A stretch of DNA of 6,900 nt, taken from an uncultured Ignavibacteriota bacterium (GTDB taxonomy: Bacteria; Bacteroidota; Ignavibacteria; Tepidaquicellales; Tepidaquicellaceae). Position numbers and translations under genes: made by a program. The stretch is taken from the NCBI GenBank assembly GCA_903901375.1, contig CAIUQV010000197.1:1-6900 (forward strand), written 5' to 3'. Positions 6,720-6,900 of this stretch are shown here, in pieces (the stretch's first letter is position 1; the number at the start of each line of letters is the position of its first letter). Below the pieces are notes generated by a model. It worked only from the letters and a program-made list of their open reading frames with translations, had not been told where the DNA came from and did not search any database.

Positions 6720-6769
6720 AATCAACCAAACCCATTAATCCCGTCAGGGATTACATATCAGTAGGACAA
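6720..6769. repeat. 51-bp tandem repeat unit, copy 2, with internal hairpin
   Basis: Starts directly after copy 1 at a 51-bp offset. It carries the same CCAAACCC lead, the hairpin TAATCCC-GTCA-GGGATTA (6736-6753, 7-bp stem, 4-nt loop) and the ATATCAGTAGG tail. Unlike copy 1, the outermost stem pair is lost because the partner base is C (6754). The two copies are about 95 percent alike, suggesting recent duplication or selection. Confidence 0.9.
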
Positions 6770-6817
6770 ATGTCTTCCAATAATTGAATGCCGTAGATAC
6801 TGTGTTAAAAATCAATA

Positions 6818-6838
6818 CAAAACTTGCAATATGTTTTG
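6818..6838 (-). terminator. Possible weak terminator after the right-edge gene
   Basis: Just after the stop of the right-edge gene, the minus-strand transcript can form CAAAAC/GTTTTG (6-bp stem, 9-nt loop), followed after a few bases by a run of five T. The stem is A/T-rich and the T run is not immediate, so it would be inefficient; it may instead be chance or a mobile-element end. Confidence 0.2.
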
Positions 6839-6843
6839 ATAAA

Positions 6844-6900
6844 TCACACTACCATTACTCCGTAATTTGGATCATACTCCTCTCCATTTTTCCATAGAGC
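6844..6900 (-). CDS. C-terminal end of an unidentified protein, 5' part beyond window edge
   Basis: Eighteen codons from the right edge read ALWKNGEEYDPNYGVMVV and end in TGA (6844-6846). The other two minus-strand frames in this stretch carry early stops (TGA after 9 codons in one, TAA after 14 in the other). The residue mix is protein-like, and a WKNGxxYDPxYG-type tail loosely recalls the end of some transposases (IS110-like), but this is only an impression and too short to name. The gene is in the same orientation as lon and is separated from it by about 255 bp containing the repeats, so it is probably outside the lon operon. Confidence 0.4.
   Translation of the reverse strand, partial: ALWKNGEEYDPNYGVMVV

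Noticed and set aside
6669..6769. CRISPR array
   Set aside because: The two units abut directly with no variable spacer between them, and the conserved part spans the whole 51-bp unit.
6770..6805. A degenerate third copy of the repeat (TCTTCCAA ... AATGCCGTAG)
   Set aside because: Only scattered matches remain and the hairpin is lost, so it cannot be told from chance.

Overview
This looks like a compact bacterial operon from an AT-rich member of the Bacteroidota/Ignavibacteriota lineage. The assignment is inferred from gene content and protein character, from the absence of a convincing Shine-Dalgarno sequence before any of the six main genes (each is preceded by A/T-rich sequence, as is usual in Bacteroidota), and from a possible Bacteroidota-type promoter upstream. 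I did no database search.

All recognisable genes are on the minus strand and are transcribed from right to left. From the right edge they are: (1) the last 18 codons of an unidentified gene (6844-6900), followed by about 250 bp without a gene that hold two 51-bp tandem repeat units, each with a perfect hairpin, and a candidate promoter; (2) lon, an ATP-dependent protease (4126-6588); (3) dnaX, the clamp-loader subunit (2960-4120), with an A10 run near its end and a 51-codon open extension in the -1 frame down to 2817; (4) an agmatinase-family ureohydrolase (1952-2839); (5) nth, endonuclease III (1311-1955); (6) a KdsC-like HAD phosphatase (817-1308); (7) the N-terminal two thirds of a Cys/Met-metabolism PLP enzyme (1-799), cut by the left edge.

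Spacing is very tight: 5 bp between lon and dnaX, a 4-bp ATGA overlap between agmatinase and nth, 2 bp between nth and kdsC, and 17 bp between kdsC and the PLP enzyme. This suggests one polycistronic mRNA. The only apparent gap, 120 bp between the in-frame dnaX stop and the agmatinase start, is filled by the -1 frame of dnaX. The genes do not form one pathway: protein quality control, replication, polyamine metabolism, base-excision repair, sugar-phosphate hydrolysis and sulfur amino acid metabolism are all represented, so this reads as a mixed housekeeping operon.

The most interesting item is dnaX. The short product ends just after clamp-loader domain III, and only slippage on the A10 run gives the longer form. 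This is the reverse of the E. coli and Thermus arrangement, where the unshifted frame encodes the long tau form. I see no phage, CRISPR, toxin-antitoxin or defence system.
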